Below are positions 1 to 7,313 of a stretch of 64,000 bases of DNA, in pieces (the first letter of the stretch is position 1; every line of letters begins with the position of its first letter). The stretch is from contig NZ_PDBS01000001.1 of the NCBI RefSeq assembly GCF_002572525.1, positions 248,001 to 312,000 of the forward strand. The letters run 5' to 3'. The notes below the pieces were generated by a model, which did no database searches, was not told the DNA's origin, and saw only the letters and a program-made list of their open reading frames with translations. The translations under genes and the position numbers were made by a program. The stretch comes from Natrinema sp. CBA1119 (lineage in GTDB: Archaea; Halobacteriota; Halobacteria; Halobacteriales; Natrialbaceae).

Positions 1-474
1 GTCCGGATCGCTCGAGCCGCGGCCGCAGACGACGACGGCGACGTCGTCCGCCTCGCGGTCGACGCCCAGTTCACGTTCGACGGCCGCGGCGCGGTCGTCC
101 AACAGGTCCAGAATTGCGGGATGGACTCCCAAATGCGCGCCGTTGGCGATCTCGAGGTCGCGCTCGGCTCGGGCCTGTTCGATCGCCAGGGGAACGTCGT
201 TCTTGACGTGGCTCGCGGCGAACAGCGAGCAGTGGACGACGGTAACCTGCGACGCGACGGGTTCGAGCCCCGCGAAGGCCTCGTCGATCGCCGGCTCCGC
301 GAGCTCGAGGAACGCGGCGTCGACCGGGATCCCCAGCCGGGACTCGAGGTCGGCGGCCAGTTCGCGGACCTGTTCGTTCGACTTCTCGCGCCGGGAGCCG
401 TGCCCGATCAGCAGGACGGCCTCGTCGTCGAAGCCGGCCGCGGACGCGGGTGTGGTCTGGTCGGGAGTGCTCAT
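1..474 (-). CDS. cbiX: CbiX sirohydrochlorin cobaltochelatase, 3' end cut by the window
   Basis: The 158 visible residues contain the CbiX opening: a short hydrophobic strand followed by LLIGHGSRREKSN, with the metal-binding His of the GHGSR motif. A second conserved stretch, VVHCSLFAASHVKNDV, follows. Enzymes of this family insert Co2+ into sirohydrochlorin (factor II), which starts the early-cobalt branch of B12 synthesis in the cytoplasm. The short archaeal form is about 120-140 aa; this protein is already longer and carries on past the window edge, so it is probably a long CbiX with a C-terminal extension. The start is the ATG at 472-474, 13 bp after the preceding gene, and it is the last visible gene of the cbi operon. 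The family call is secure; the C-terminal part is unknown. Confidence 0.88.
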   Translation of the reverse strand, partial: MSTPDQTTPASAAGFDDEAVLLIGHGSRREKSNEQVRELAADLESRLGIPVDAAFLELAEPAIDEAFAGLEPVASQVTVVHCSLFAASHVKNDVPLAIEQARAERDLEIANGAHLGVHPAILDLLDDRAAAVERELGVDREADDVAVVVCGRGSSDPD

Positions 475-487
475 CGATTGTGGTGTC

Positions 488-1216
488 CTACGTCTCGTCG
501 CCGTCGTACGCCGACGCCTGCTCGAGGCTCTTCTCGAGTTTGCGGCGGCGACTCGGCGCGAACAGGCCGGTTTCCTCGCAGTTCTCGTAGAGCCACGTGC
601 CGAAGTCGGGCGCGGCGTCGTCGTCGACGCCGAACCAGTAGCCGCCCGACGAGGTTTCCGAGAGGTCGCCCATCGGAGCATCGATGGGGCACTCCGCGAT
701 CAGCTCACGGGCAAACTCGAGCAACTCCTCGTCATCGTGGACGAACGAGATGCCGACGGTACCACTCGAGGACTTGAAGCAGATGGTGCCACAGCCCTCG
801 AGCAGCCCGCGGAGCAGTTCCCGATCGTAGCTCGAGAACGCGCCGAAGCGGTAGTTCCCGCGGCCGTCGACGGGGAGGCCGAGCGCGCCGCTGCGCCCGA
901 GCAGGCCGGCATCGTCGCTCTCGCCGCTTCCACCTCCGTCACCGTCATCGCCGATCGAGAGCGTGTACTCGTCTTCGGTCCGCGTGATCGAGGTGTCGTG
1001 GGCGTAGTCGCGAGTGGTCGTGTCGTGCTCGAGGTCGCCGCCCGCGACCGCAGCAAGCACCTGCGCGGACGCCTCGTCGTTGGTGACGACCTCGATGCTG
1101 TCGTCCGAAACGTCGCCGCTCCCGGCGACGTGACCCCAGAAGTACGCCGTCGCGGCGTGGCCGGCCAGCGGGTCCGACGGGACCTCGATCTCGGTCGCGG
1201 ATTCCGCGTCGCTCAT
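488..1216 (-). CDS. Cobalamin-cluster protein of unknown role with LAGLIDADG-like repeats
   Basis: This 242-aa acidic protein is encoded between the ferredoxin and cbiX, overlapping the ferredoxin stop by 4 bp (ATGA). Two segments look alike: AYFWGHVAGSGDV near residue 24, and ELLRGLLEGCGTICF at about 135, which is followed by a strand and a helix (HDDEELLEFARELI). That pattern resembles the helix-turn plus beta layout of LAGLIDADG homing-endonuclease domains, but the catalytic acidic residue at the end of the motif is replaced (G-C-G instead of D-x-D/G). I therefore read it as a non-nuclease relative, perhaps a ligand- or nucleic-acid-binding protein. Its operon position suggests a job in corrin ring synthesis, possibly one of the steps with no known haloarchaeal enzyme. 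No function can be assigned from sequence alone. Confidence 0.7.
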   Translation of the reverse strand: MSDAESATEIEVPSDPLAGHAATAYFWGHVAGSGDVSDDSIEVVTNDEASAQVLAAVAGGDLEHDTTTRDYAHDTSITRTEDEYTLSIGDDGDGGGSGESDDAGLLGRSGALGLPVDGRGNYRFGAFSSYDRELLRGLLEGCGTICFKSSSGTVGISFVHDDEELLEFARELIAECPIDAPMGDLSETSSGGYWFGVDDDAAPDFGTWLYENCEETGLFAPSRRRKLEKSLEQASAYDGDET

Positions 1217-1479
1217 TCGCCCACCTCCTCGACGATGATCGCGTCCGTCGGACAGGCCGCGGCGGCCTGCTGGGCCTCGTCGATGCGGTCGTCGTCGAAC
1301 GTCGCGACGACCCGTTCGTCGGTGTCGGTGACCTCGCCCTCGCAGTCGTAGACCGGATCCGCGCCGGGGTCGATCGTCGCGAGGCCGTCCTCGCCCTCGA
1401 CGAATCGCGGGTCGCGGGTCAGGCAGGCGAAGATGCCGTCGCAGGCGTCTTTCTCGATGGTAACTTCGTATCGTGACAT
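1213..1479 (-). CDS. Single-cluster ferredoxin of the cobalamin operon
   Basis: This 88-aa protein has cysteines at 13, 19, 46 and 76, with the last in the CPTDAI context (ACPTDAIIVEE) typical of the C-terminal half of 3Fe-4S/4Fe-4S mono-cluster ferredoxins. The first part, DACDGIFACLTRDPRFV, fits the N-terminal cluster-binding loop. It probably carries electrons in the cytoplasm for a redox step of corrin synthesis, such as ring contraction by a CbiH-type enzyme or the reduction normally done by CbiJ. The ATG at 1477-1479 is chosen because upstream in-frame sequence overlaps cbiH and has no family similarity. It lies 23 bp after cbiH1 and overlaps the next gene by 4 bp. The ferredoxin call is firm; its partner is inferred. 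Confidence 0.85.
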   Translation of the reverse strand: MSRYEVTIEKDACDGIFACLTRDPRFVEGEDGLATIDPGADPVYDCEGEVTDTDERVVATFDDDRIDEAQQAAAACPTDAIIVEEVGE

Positions 1480-1502
1480 TGTGGATGTGCTCCGAATCGC
1501 GC

Positions 1503-2540
1503 TCAGTAGTCGTACTTCGTCTCGTAGCCGCGCGGGGTCACCATCCGGTCGTCCCAGACGTAGGTGTCCTCGTTGCCGACGACGATCGTCGTCGTCATGT
1601 CGACGATCTCGCTCTCGCCGAGTTCCTCGAGTTCGCCGAGTTCGGTGATCAGCACCTGCTCGTCGTCGCGGCCGGCGCCGTGGACGATGCCGACCGGCGT
1701 GTCCGCGTCGCGGTGCGCCAGCAGGATCTCGCAGGCCTTCTCGAAGTTCTCCCGGCGCTTGCGGCTCCAGGGGTTGTAGATCGTGATCGTGAACGATTCC
1801 TTGGCCGCGGAGTGGAGTCGCGACTCGATCTCGGGCATCGGGACGAGGTGATCCGACAGCGAGATCGAGACGGTGTCGTTGACCAGCGGCGCGCCCAGCC
1901 GGGCCGCACAGGACTGGGCCGCCGGGACGCCCGGCACGGCCTCGAAGTCGACCATCGACGCCGTCGCGCCCTTGGACTCGAGGATCTCGAGTGCGAGGCC
2001 GCCCAGCGCGTAGACGTTGGGGTCGCCGCTGCCGACGATGGCGACGTCGTGGCCCGCCAGCGCGCGATCGATCGCCTCCTCCGTTCGCGACACTTCGCCG
2101 CACATCGGCGTGTCGTACAGCTCGTCGGCTTCTTCGGTGATCTCGTCCGGAATGAGGTCGATGTAGGTCGTGTAGCCGACGATGTGGTCGGCCTCGAGCA
2201 GCGCCGTCTTCGCGCGGTCGGTCATCCCCTCCGGGTGGCCGGGACCGAGGCCGACGGCGCTCAGCTGGCCCGGCTCGGCGTCGAAGTCGTCGACCGTCGA
2301 GCCGACCTCCTTCTCGTTGGAGCTATCGTCGTCCGAACTCGAGGCCCCGCAGCTACTCGAGGACGACGAGGAACCGGAACTCGAGGAGGCTCCGCACGTG
2401 GAGCCACTCGAGTCGTCTGTGCTGGTCGATGCGCCGCAGCTGCTCGAGCTATCGGTACTCGCCTCGCTGGAGGAGCTCTCCGTGCTCGAGGCACCGCATT
2501 TCGAAGTCGATTCGGCGTCCGCGTTGGTATCAGTACTCAT
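1503..2540 (-). CDS. cbiH: CbiH-type precorrin-3B C17-methyltransferase with Cys-Gly-Ala-Ser tail (CbiH1)
   Basis: The catalytic domain starts near residue 92 with SAVGLGPGHPEGMT, the SAM-binding GxGPG loop of tetrapyrrole methylases. It continues with HDVAIVGSGDPNVYALGG and EAVPGVPAAQSCAARLGAPL, both typical of CobJ/CbiH. The family methylates C17 and contracts the ring of cobalt-precorrin-3. The first 85 residues are unusual: a Ser/Asp-rich, low-complexity tail with four evenly spread CGAS units (Cys 15, 35, 49, 64), absent from ordinary CbiH proteins of about 250 aa. The ATG at 2538-2540 is in a convincing frame and the tail has normal haloarchaeal GC3 bias, so it appears translated. The gene is 18 bp downstream of a second CbiH paralogue and 23 bp upstream of the ferredoxin. 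Confidence 0.88.
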   Translation of the reverse strand: MSTDTNADAESTSKCGASSTESSSSEASTDSSSSCGASTSTDDSSGSTCGASSSSGSSSSSSSCGASSSDDDSSNEKEVGSTVDDFDAEPGQLSAVGLGPGHPEGMTDRAKTALLEADHIVGYTTYIDLIPDEITEEADELYDTPMCGEVSRTEEAIDRALAGHDVAIVGSGDPNVYALGGLALEILESKGATASMVDFEAVPGVPAAQSCAARLGAPLVNDTVSISLSDHLVPMPEIESRLHSAAKESFTITIYNPWSRKRRENFEKACEILLAHRDADTPVGIVHGAGRDDEQVLITELGELEELGESEIVDMTTTIVVGNEDTYVWDDRMVTPRGYETKYDY

Positions 2541-2558
2541 GATTGTGTCTCGTCTGTT

Positions 2559-3452
2559 TCAGAAGTCGTCGACGTCACGCCCGCCGCGCGGGGTGACGAG
2601 GTACGTTCGGTCGTCGTTGCGCCAGGTCTCGGTCTCGTGGTTGCCGATGATCAGCGAGGTGCCCATCCCCGACACCTTGTCGTCGTGGTCGGCGGCCTCG
2701 CCGAGGGTGGTGATGAACTGGCTCTCGCCGTTGCGGCCGGCGTCTTCCCGGCCGGCGTCGTTGACGATGGCCACGGCGGCGTCGTCAGTCCGCTCTTCGC
2801 GGACGATGTCAACCGCTTTCTCGTAATTCCGCCAGCAGTTGTAGAGGACGATCACGAAGTCACTGATCGCTGCTGCGCGAAGTTTCTCCTCGATCTCGTC
2901 CCAGCCGCGCCACTTGTCCGACAGCGAGACCGTACAGAAGTCGTTGCACAGCGGCGCGCCGACGTTGGCCGACCCGCCCAGTGCCGCCGTCAGGCCGGGG
3001 ACGATCTCGATCGGAATATCGGTCGCGTCGTCCTCGTCGGCCATTTTGAAGATGAGGTCGGACTTGCCGTAGACCGACGGATCGCCGCCGGAGACGTGGG
3101 CCACGTCCTTCCCTTCGCGGACGTACTCGAACGCCGCGCGGGCGAGTTCGATCTGGCGGCCCATCGTCGAGCGGATGATCTCCTGTTCGAAACCGTCGTC
3201 TCGGATCGCGATGCCATCGTCGTCCGTCGCCTCCTCCGGTAGCAGGGTTCCGTCGTCGCGCAGGAACTCCTGGTAGAGGCTCGAGGCGATGACGACCTCC
3301 GAGGACTCGATGACCTCCTTGGCCCGCTTGGTCATGTGGTCGGGCAGGCCGGGGCCGATGCCGACGACGTAGAGGGTGCCGTGGTCGTCGGGGGTACCGC
3401 CGGCGGCGTCCGCGTTCGCGTCCATCTCGGTGGCCTCAGCGTCCGAACTCAT
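2559..3452 (-). CDS. cbiH: Second CbiH-type C17-methyltransferase paralogue (CbiH2)
   Basis: This 297-aa tetrapyrrole methylase opens with LYVVGIGPGLPDHMT (SAM loop). It contains KDVAHVSGGDPSVYGKS and EIVPGLTAALGGSANVGAPL, matching CobJ/CbiH proteins, and the C-terminal ITTLGEAADH...LIIGNHETE strand pair. It differs from the neighbouring CbiH1 throughout, so it is an old duplication rather than a recent copy. Having two CbiH genes with no cbiD in the window suggests one may have taken over another methylation or the deacylation step; that is inference. The ATG at 3450-3452 overlaps the cbiG stop (ATGA), implying translational coupling. The N-terminal 25 residues are an acidic extension. Confidence 0.88.
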   Translation of the reverse strand: MSSDAEATEMDANADAAGGTPDDHGTLYVVGIGPGLPDHMTKRAKEVIESSEVVIASSLYQEFLRDDGTLLPEEATDDDGIAIRDDGFEQEIIRSTMGRQIELARAAFEYVREGKDVAHVSGGDPSVYGKSDLIFKMADEDDATDIPIEIVPGLTAALGGSANVGAPLCNDFCTVSLSDKWRGWDEIEEKLRAAAISDFVIVLYNCWRNYEKAVDIVREERTDDAAVAIVNDAGREDAGRNGESQFITTLGEAADHDDKVSGMGTSLIIGNHETETWRNDDRTYLVTPRGGRDVDDF

Positions 3453-4447
3453 CGACCGATCGCCACCGTGACCTCGTTCTCGTAGCCGATCTTCTCGAGG
3501 ACGAGTTCCTGTTCGGCACCGCCCGCGATCGCGGAGGCCTCGGAGACGCCGGGCCAGCCGATCAGCTCCTTCGACTTCGAGGGGGTCGGTCCCTCGTGCT
3601 CGAGCAGCGTCTCCTTGTCGAAGGCGACCACACCGAGGTCGAGTTTCTGGGCAGCCTCGAGCAGCCCTTCCTCGTCTTCCTTCCGGGTCGCAGTCCCGAC
3701 GAACTCCACGTCGGAGAGATCGTAGTCGGTCTGCTCGAGGGCTTCCTCCCACGCGGCGATGAACGACTCCGTGCTCGCACCGGAGACGCTGCCGGTGCCG
3801 ATGACGATCCCGTCGTCCATGTTGCGCTTCAGGACGGTCACGTCGTCGCCGACGAGGACGGCTTTCGGGCCCTCGAGCCGAGCCACGGGACCGAGGTTCT
3901 CATCGAGGACGGCGAGGTTCGTCTTCACCGTCGAATCGCCGTTGACGACGTGGGTGTCCATCGCCTTCGCGCGGGACTCGACGCCCTGCTTGCCGGCCGC
4001 CTCGGAAGCGGTGGTCATCGCCGGGACGGCCCCCATCGTCGCCAGGTCCTGTGCGACCTGGTTCGCGCCGTGGTGGCCGCCCGTGATCGGAATGGCCCAC
4101 GTCAGCTCCTCGTCGACGACGCAGATCGCGGGGTCCTCCCACTTGTCGTCGAGCAGGTGGGCCGTCTTCCGCATCGCGATTCCCGAAGCCATGAGGCCGA
4201 TGAAGCAGTCGTACTCGCCCCAGTGCTCCTCGAAGACGTCGCCGTGGTACTCGATGATGTCGATCGCCTCGTAGCGATCGCCGATCTCGGCTTTGATCTC
4301 CTCGGCGGTGTCCATCTTCCGACCGAAGGAGACGATCGCGATCTCCTCCGCGACCTCGCCGTCCGAATCCGCCGTCGAACAGTGGCCGCCGCCGGAATCC
4401 GTACTCGAGTCGTCCGTCGTATCCGCGTTCTCAGTTCCTGAACTCAT
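3449..4447 (-). CDS. cbiG: CbiG cobalt-precorrin-5A hydrolase
   Basis: This 332-aa protein has the two-part CbiG structure. The N-terminal domain has EIAIVSFGRKMDTAEEI, then FIGLMASGIAMRKTAHLL and WAIPITGGHHGANQVAQDL, the signature GGHHGAN loop. The C-terminal domain has GTGSVSGASTESF and GVSEASAIAGG (the VAxxEAxALA-like region). CbiG opens the delta-lactone of cobalt-precorrin-5A and releases acetaldehyde. An acidic N-terminal tail with a GGGHC motif at residues 19-23 precedes the fold. It overlaps cbiH2 by 4 bp and is separated from cbiF by a 204-bp gap, the only sizeable gap in the operon. Confidence 0.92.
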   Translation of the reverse strand: MSSGTENADTTDDSSTDSGGGHCSTADSDGEVAEEIAIVSFGRKMDTAEEIKAEIGDRYEAIDIIEYHGDVFEEHWGEYDCFIGLMASGIAMRKTAHLLDDKWEDPAICVVDEELTWAIPITGGHHGANQVAQDLATMGAVPAMTTASEAAGKQGVESRAKAMDTHVVNGDSTVKTNLAVLDENLGPVARLEGPKAVLVGDDVTVLKRNMDDGIVIGTGSVSGASTESFIAAWEEALEQTDYDLSDVEFVGTATRKEDEEGLLEAAQKLDLGVVAFDKETLLEHEGPTPSKSKELIGWPGVSEASAIAGGAEQELVLEKIGYENEVTVAIGR

Positions 4448-4651
4448 TGGTCGATTGCTGTCATAGCGAAATTGTTCGTTCCACGTTCGATCGACCCGAC
4501 CGGACCACCGCTCGGGTGGGACCGAAAGGGGCTGCCTCGGTCGATCCGGCGAGGGGAAGTAAGGACCGCAGCGGAGCGAGGACCGCAGCGAGCCGCAGCC
4601 GGTCGAGCGAGGCAGGGGCTTTCATCGTGTTTGCGGTTGTAATGACTCGCC
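4448..4651. other. 204-bp intergenic gap inside the cbi operon
   Basis: No gene is supported here. It contains the 10-bp direct repeat GACCGCAGCG at 4565-4574 and 4582-4591, in a purine-rich patch (4551-4620) built of GGAGCGAGG/CAGCGAG units common in haloarchaeal spacers. It could hold a processing site or a weak internal promoter for cbiG-cbiX, but I see no clear TATA/BRE pair. Confidence 0.5.
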
Positions 4652-5548
4652 TCAATCATCGCTCGCCTCCGTCTCGCCTGCATTTCCCGAAGAACTGCGG
4701 TTCGCCCAGTCGCCGTAGAGGAAGGAGCGCTCGTAGCCCGCGCCGGTCACCGCGTCGCCGATGACGACCAGCGCCGAGGCGCGATAGCCCGCCTCCTCCA
4801 CTTTATCGGCAATATCGCCGATCGAGCCGATGATCACGTCCTCGTCCGGCCACGAGGCGTGGTAGATCACCGCGACCGGCGTCTCGGGGTCGTGATCGTC
4901 CTCGAGCAACCGATCCATCGTGTCCCGAACCGCGTGGGTCCCGAGGTAGATGCAGGTCGTCACGTCGCCCATCTCGACGAAGTCGGAGATGTGGTCCTCC
5001 TCGGGCGTCAGGGTCTTCCCCTGCGGCCGGGTGAAGGAGACGTGGTTCGACACTTCGTTGAGCGTCAGTTGGGTCCGCAGCGTCGCGCTGGCCGCGAACG
5101 CCGACGTGACGCCCGGGATGAAGTGAGTCGGGACGCCCTCGTGTTCCAGCGCGTCCATCTGCTCGAGCGCGGCCCCGTAGATGGCTGGATCGCCGCTGTG
5201 GAGTCGCACCACGTTTTTCCCCTCCTCATAGGCATCCCGCATCAGCGGGATCAGTTCCTCGAGGTCCTTGCCCACCGAATTGACCAACTCGGCGTGGCCA
5301 CAGTACTCGTCCAACAGTTCGCTGTTGACCAGCGAGCCCGCGTGGACGACGAGGTCGGCTTCCTCGAGCAGTTCCTTCCCGGCGACGGTCAGCAAGCGCG
5401 GGTTGCCGGGGCCGGCACCGACGAAGGGAATTCCCTCCTGTTCGTCGCCGGCGCTGTGTTCGAAGATCCGGTCGTCGAGTTCCTCGCGGCGGGCTTCGCC
5501 TTGCGAGTCAATCGCGTCCTGCGGGTCGTTCGGTGTCTCGTCAGTCAT
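4652..5548 (-). CDS. cbiF: CbiF cobalt-precorrin-4 C11-methyltransferase
   Basis: This 298-aa tetrapyrrole methylase has the CbiF/CobM hallmarks: IPFVGAGPGNPRLLTVAGK, ADLVVHAGSLVNSELL, VVRLHSGDPAIYGAALEQM and GVTSAFAASATLRTQLT, followed by ATCIYLGTHAV-like and PVAVIYHASWPDE segments. The enzyme uses S-adenosylmethionine to methylate C11 of cobalt-precorrin-4. About 35 acidic residues precede the domain and a short Ser/Asp tail follows, a common halophilic pattern. The start at 5546-5548 overlaps the cbiL stop by 4 bp (ATGA). The family assignment is strong because the AGSLV and RLHSGDP motifs separate CbiF from its sister methylases. Confidence 0.93.
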   Translation of the reverse strand: MTDETPNDPQDAIDSQGEARREELDDRIFEHSAGDEQEGIPFVGAGPGNPRLLTVAGKELLEEADLVVHAGSLVNSELLDEYCGHAELVNSVGKDLEELIPLMRDAYEEGKNVVRLHSGDPAIYGAALEQMDALEHEGVPTHFIPGVTSAFAASATLRTQLTLNEVSNHVSFTRPQGKTLTPEEDHISDFVEMGDVTTCIYLGTHAVRDTMDRLLEDDHDPETPVAVIYHASWPDEDVIIGSIGDIADKVEEAGYRASALVVIGDAVTGAGYERSFLYGDWANRSSSGNAGETEASDD

Positions 5549-6363
5549 CGGTGTCCTCCGCGGTGTCCGCCACAGTCGCCGCCCTCGCAGCCTTCAGCGT
5601 GCTCGATCTCGATTAGCCGACCGCCGTCGGTCACCGGCTCACCGTCTGCGGTCGTTTCGTCTGACCCCCCCTCGTCGTCGGTCTGGAAGGCTGCCGTCGC
5701 CTGCTCGACCTCGAGGCCGTCCTTCTCGGCGTACGCCAACGTATAGTAATCGCGCTCGTCGATTTCTCCAGGATCGTCCGTCACCAGGGTCTCGCCTTGC
5801 TCCATGAACAGCCGACGGCCGTAGGTGACGTCGTAGCCGGCCTCGAGGAGGCCCTCGTGAGTCGCCGGCGCGTCGGTGACCTTGAACAGGATCATTCGAT
5901 CCGGACCGGTCGGACTCGCCCCGCTTGCAGCTTCTCGCAAAGAGAGCCCCGCACCGGCCTCGATCTCGACCCCCATCGCGGTCGCGAAGGCCGTCACCGC
6001 GCTCACGCCGGGGACGATCTCCAACTCGACGTCCGGGTGAAAGGCGTCGATCGTCCGGCGCAGGTGACCAAACGTCGAGTAGACGTTGGGATCGCCAAGC
6101 GTCACGAAGGCGACGTCACCGTCGCGGGCGTTCGGGGCGATCTCCGCCGCGGCCGCCTTCCACGCCGTTCGCAACTTCTCTTCGTCTTTCGTCATCGGGA
6201 AATCGAGGTCCCCGATCTTCGACTCGTCGACGTGGTTCAGCGCGACCGTCCGCGATAAGCGGCCCGGCGAGTACACCACGTCACACTCCTCGAGGACCTC
6301 CTTCCCGCGAACCGTGACGAGGTCGGCCTCGCCGGGGCCGAGTCCGACGCCGTAGAGCGTCAT
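5545..6363 (-). CDS. cbiL: CbiL cobalt-precorrin-2 C20-methyltransferase with Cys/His tail
   Basis: The protein opens at its first residue with LYGVGLGPGEADLVTVRGKE, the classic CbiL/CobI start. It goes on with VAFVTLGDPNVYSTFGHL and EIVPGVSAVTAFATAMG, which define C20-methyltransferases. It methylates C20 of cobalt-sirohydrochlorin right after CbiX. At 272 aa it is longer than typical CbiL (about 230-240). The extra length is a C-terminal tail ending with Cys 259, Cys 264, His 267 and His 271 in a Gly-rich stretch, which could bind a metal ion. It overlaps cbiT and cbiF by ATGA on each side, so the three genes are coupled. Confidence 0.92.
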   Translation of the reverse strand: MTLYGVGLGPGEADLVTVRGKEVLEECDVVYSPGRLSRTVALNHVDESKIGDLDFPMTKDEEKLRTAWKAAAAEIAPNARDGDVAFVTLGDPNVYSTFGHLRRTIDAFHPDVELEIVPGVSAVTAFATAMGVEIEAGAGLSLREAASGASPTGPDRMILFKVTDAPATHEGLLEAGYDVTYGRRLFMEQGETLVTDDPGEIDERDYYTLAYAEKDGLEVEQATAAFQTDDEGGSDETTADGEPVTDGGRLIEIEHAEGCEGGDCGGHRGGHR

Positions 6364-7064
6364 CGCTCGGCACCTCGCGCTTTCGAATCGCCTGTAGCGA
6401 TTCGACCTACGCCGGAGCGCTGCTCCGACGAGGATCGCGATTCAGCGAATCGCTCACCGCCGCTTCCGTCCGCGACGACTTTCTCGCCGTCGTCGCCGTC
6501 AGTCTCTCCGTCGGGTGTCGCGCTCCCGACCAGCATGTACACCGGGTTATCCGAGTTGAAACTCGTCGCGCCGGCGAGTTCGTAGCCGTGGCTCACCTGA
6601 AACTGGACGACCTCCTCGAGCAAGTCCCGCTCTCGGAAGGCTTCGGTCGCTTTGCCGGCGACCTCGAGTCGCGACACGTTCATGATCACGCGATCGGTTT
6701 CGGTCTCGACGGCGTGATCGAGCACTTCCTCGAAGTTGCGGCTTCCGCCGAGAAAGAGCGCGTCGGCGTCGTCGGGCAGCCCCTCAGGCGCTTCCGCGTT
6801 TCGCAGTTCGACGTCGGCGCGGACCGACTCCTCGTTCGCGGCGAGGTTCTTCTCGGTCGTCTCGAGTCGCTCGGGTTTCCGCTCGAGGGCAGTCACTCGC
6901 CCGGCTCGCTGTGCGGCTTCGATCGTGACGGCCCCCGTACAGGAGCCGACCTCCGCGAAGTGGTCGTCCGGCTCGAGCGCGAGCTTCGAGCCGACGACAG
7001 CGCGGACCTCCGACTTAGTCGGTCCGGCCTTCGCGTCGTGTGGCAGCGCGATGGGTGGCATCAT
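6360..7064 (-). CDS. cbiT: CbiT cobalt-precorrin-6B/7 C15-methyltransferase (decarboxylating)
   Basis: This class I SAM methyltransferase has the CbiT order: LPHDAKAGPTKSEVRA at residue 7 (the family's substrate-binding entry), then DHFAEVGSCTGAVTIEAAQ (SAM motif I, normally DxGxGTG; here EVGSCTG), and DALFLGGSRNFEEVL. It methylates C15 and removes the C12 acetate carboxyl. CbiT is usually about 190 aa. This one has about 45 extra C-terminal residues, the last 30 encoded by a set of palindromes (6384-6453). Two adjacent ATGs begin the gene (7062-7064 or 7059-7061). It is the first gene of the operon, and its upstream region carries repeated AACAA/TTGTT dyads. Confidence 0.92.
   Translation of the reverse strand: MMPPIALPHDAKAGPTKSEVRAVVGSKLALEPDDHFAEVGSCTGAVTIEAAQRAGRVTALERKPERLETTEKNLAANEESVRADVELRNAEAPEGLPDDADALFLGGSRNFEEVLDHAVETETDRVIMNVSRLEVAGKATEAFRERDLLEEVVQFQVSHGYELAGATSFNSDNPVYMLVGSATPDGETDGDDGEKVVADGSGGERFAESRSSSEQRSGVGRIATGDSKARGAER
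6384..6453. repeat. Three tandem palindromes inside the 3' end of cbiT
   Basis: Three short inverted repeats follow one another: CGAATCGC with GCGATTCG (6384-6404, 5-nt loop), CGGAGC with GCTCCG (6413-6427, 3-nt loop), and GCGATTC with GAATCGC (6437-6453, 3-nt loop). They lie in frame and encode an Arg/Ser-rich tail unlike the rest of CbiT. A similar element is found inside cbiE. This looks like a palindromic insertion that has been absorbed into the reading frame, or a 3' regulatory hairpin set. Confidence 0.75.
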
Positions 7065-7160
7065 CAGGTGGAACAGAGGCCGCCCCTAAAACAATTTTGT
7101 TTGGAGTAAAACAACTGCAATTGTCAATGTGCACTTGGAGTAGAACAATTGCGTTTGATG
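7065..7160 (-). promoter_or_regulatory. cbi operon promoter region with AACAA/TTGTT dyads
   Basis: Between cbiT and the upstream gene lie a perfect AAACAA-TT-TTGTTT dyad (7089-7102), an ACAA-N6-TTGT dyad (7111-7124) and a further GAACAATTG (7143-7151). Two copies of the frame GGAGTA(A/G)AACAA (7103 and 7138) sit inside. The spacing, 25-90 bp before the cbiT start, and the AT-richness against a GC-rich background suggest overlapping TATA elements and operator sites. The regulator is not identifiable. Confidence 0.6.
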
Positions 7161-7313
7161 CCCGGATCAACCGTTCGTCTCGGGCGAAAAACACGGTCGA
7201 GAACTGCTGAAGCGAAGTAGAAACGGAAACCACTGGACGTTTCTCGGGCCGACACACCACCACAGTAGTGACGTTCTGTGGCTACGACAGTTCGAATTCC
7301 GCCAACCGTATCG

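Noticed and set aside
143-1351. Long plus-strand open frames across the cbi operon (for example 143-1351 and 1473-3242)
   Set aside because: They are mirror frames of GC-rich minus-strand genes; their Arg/Val-rich, non-acidic products match no family.
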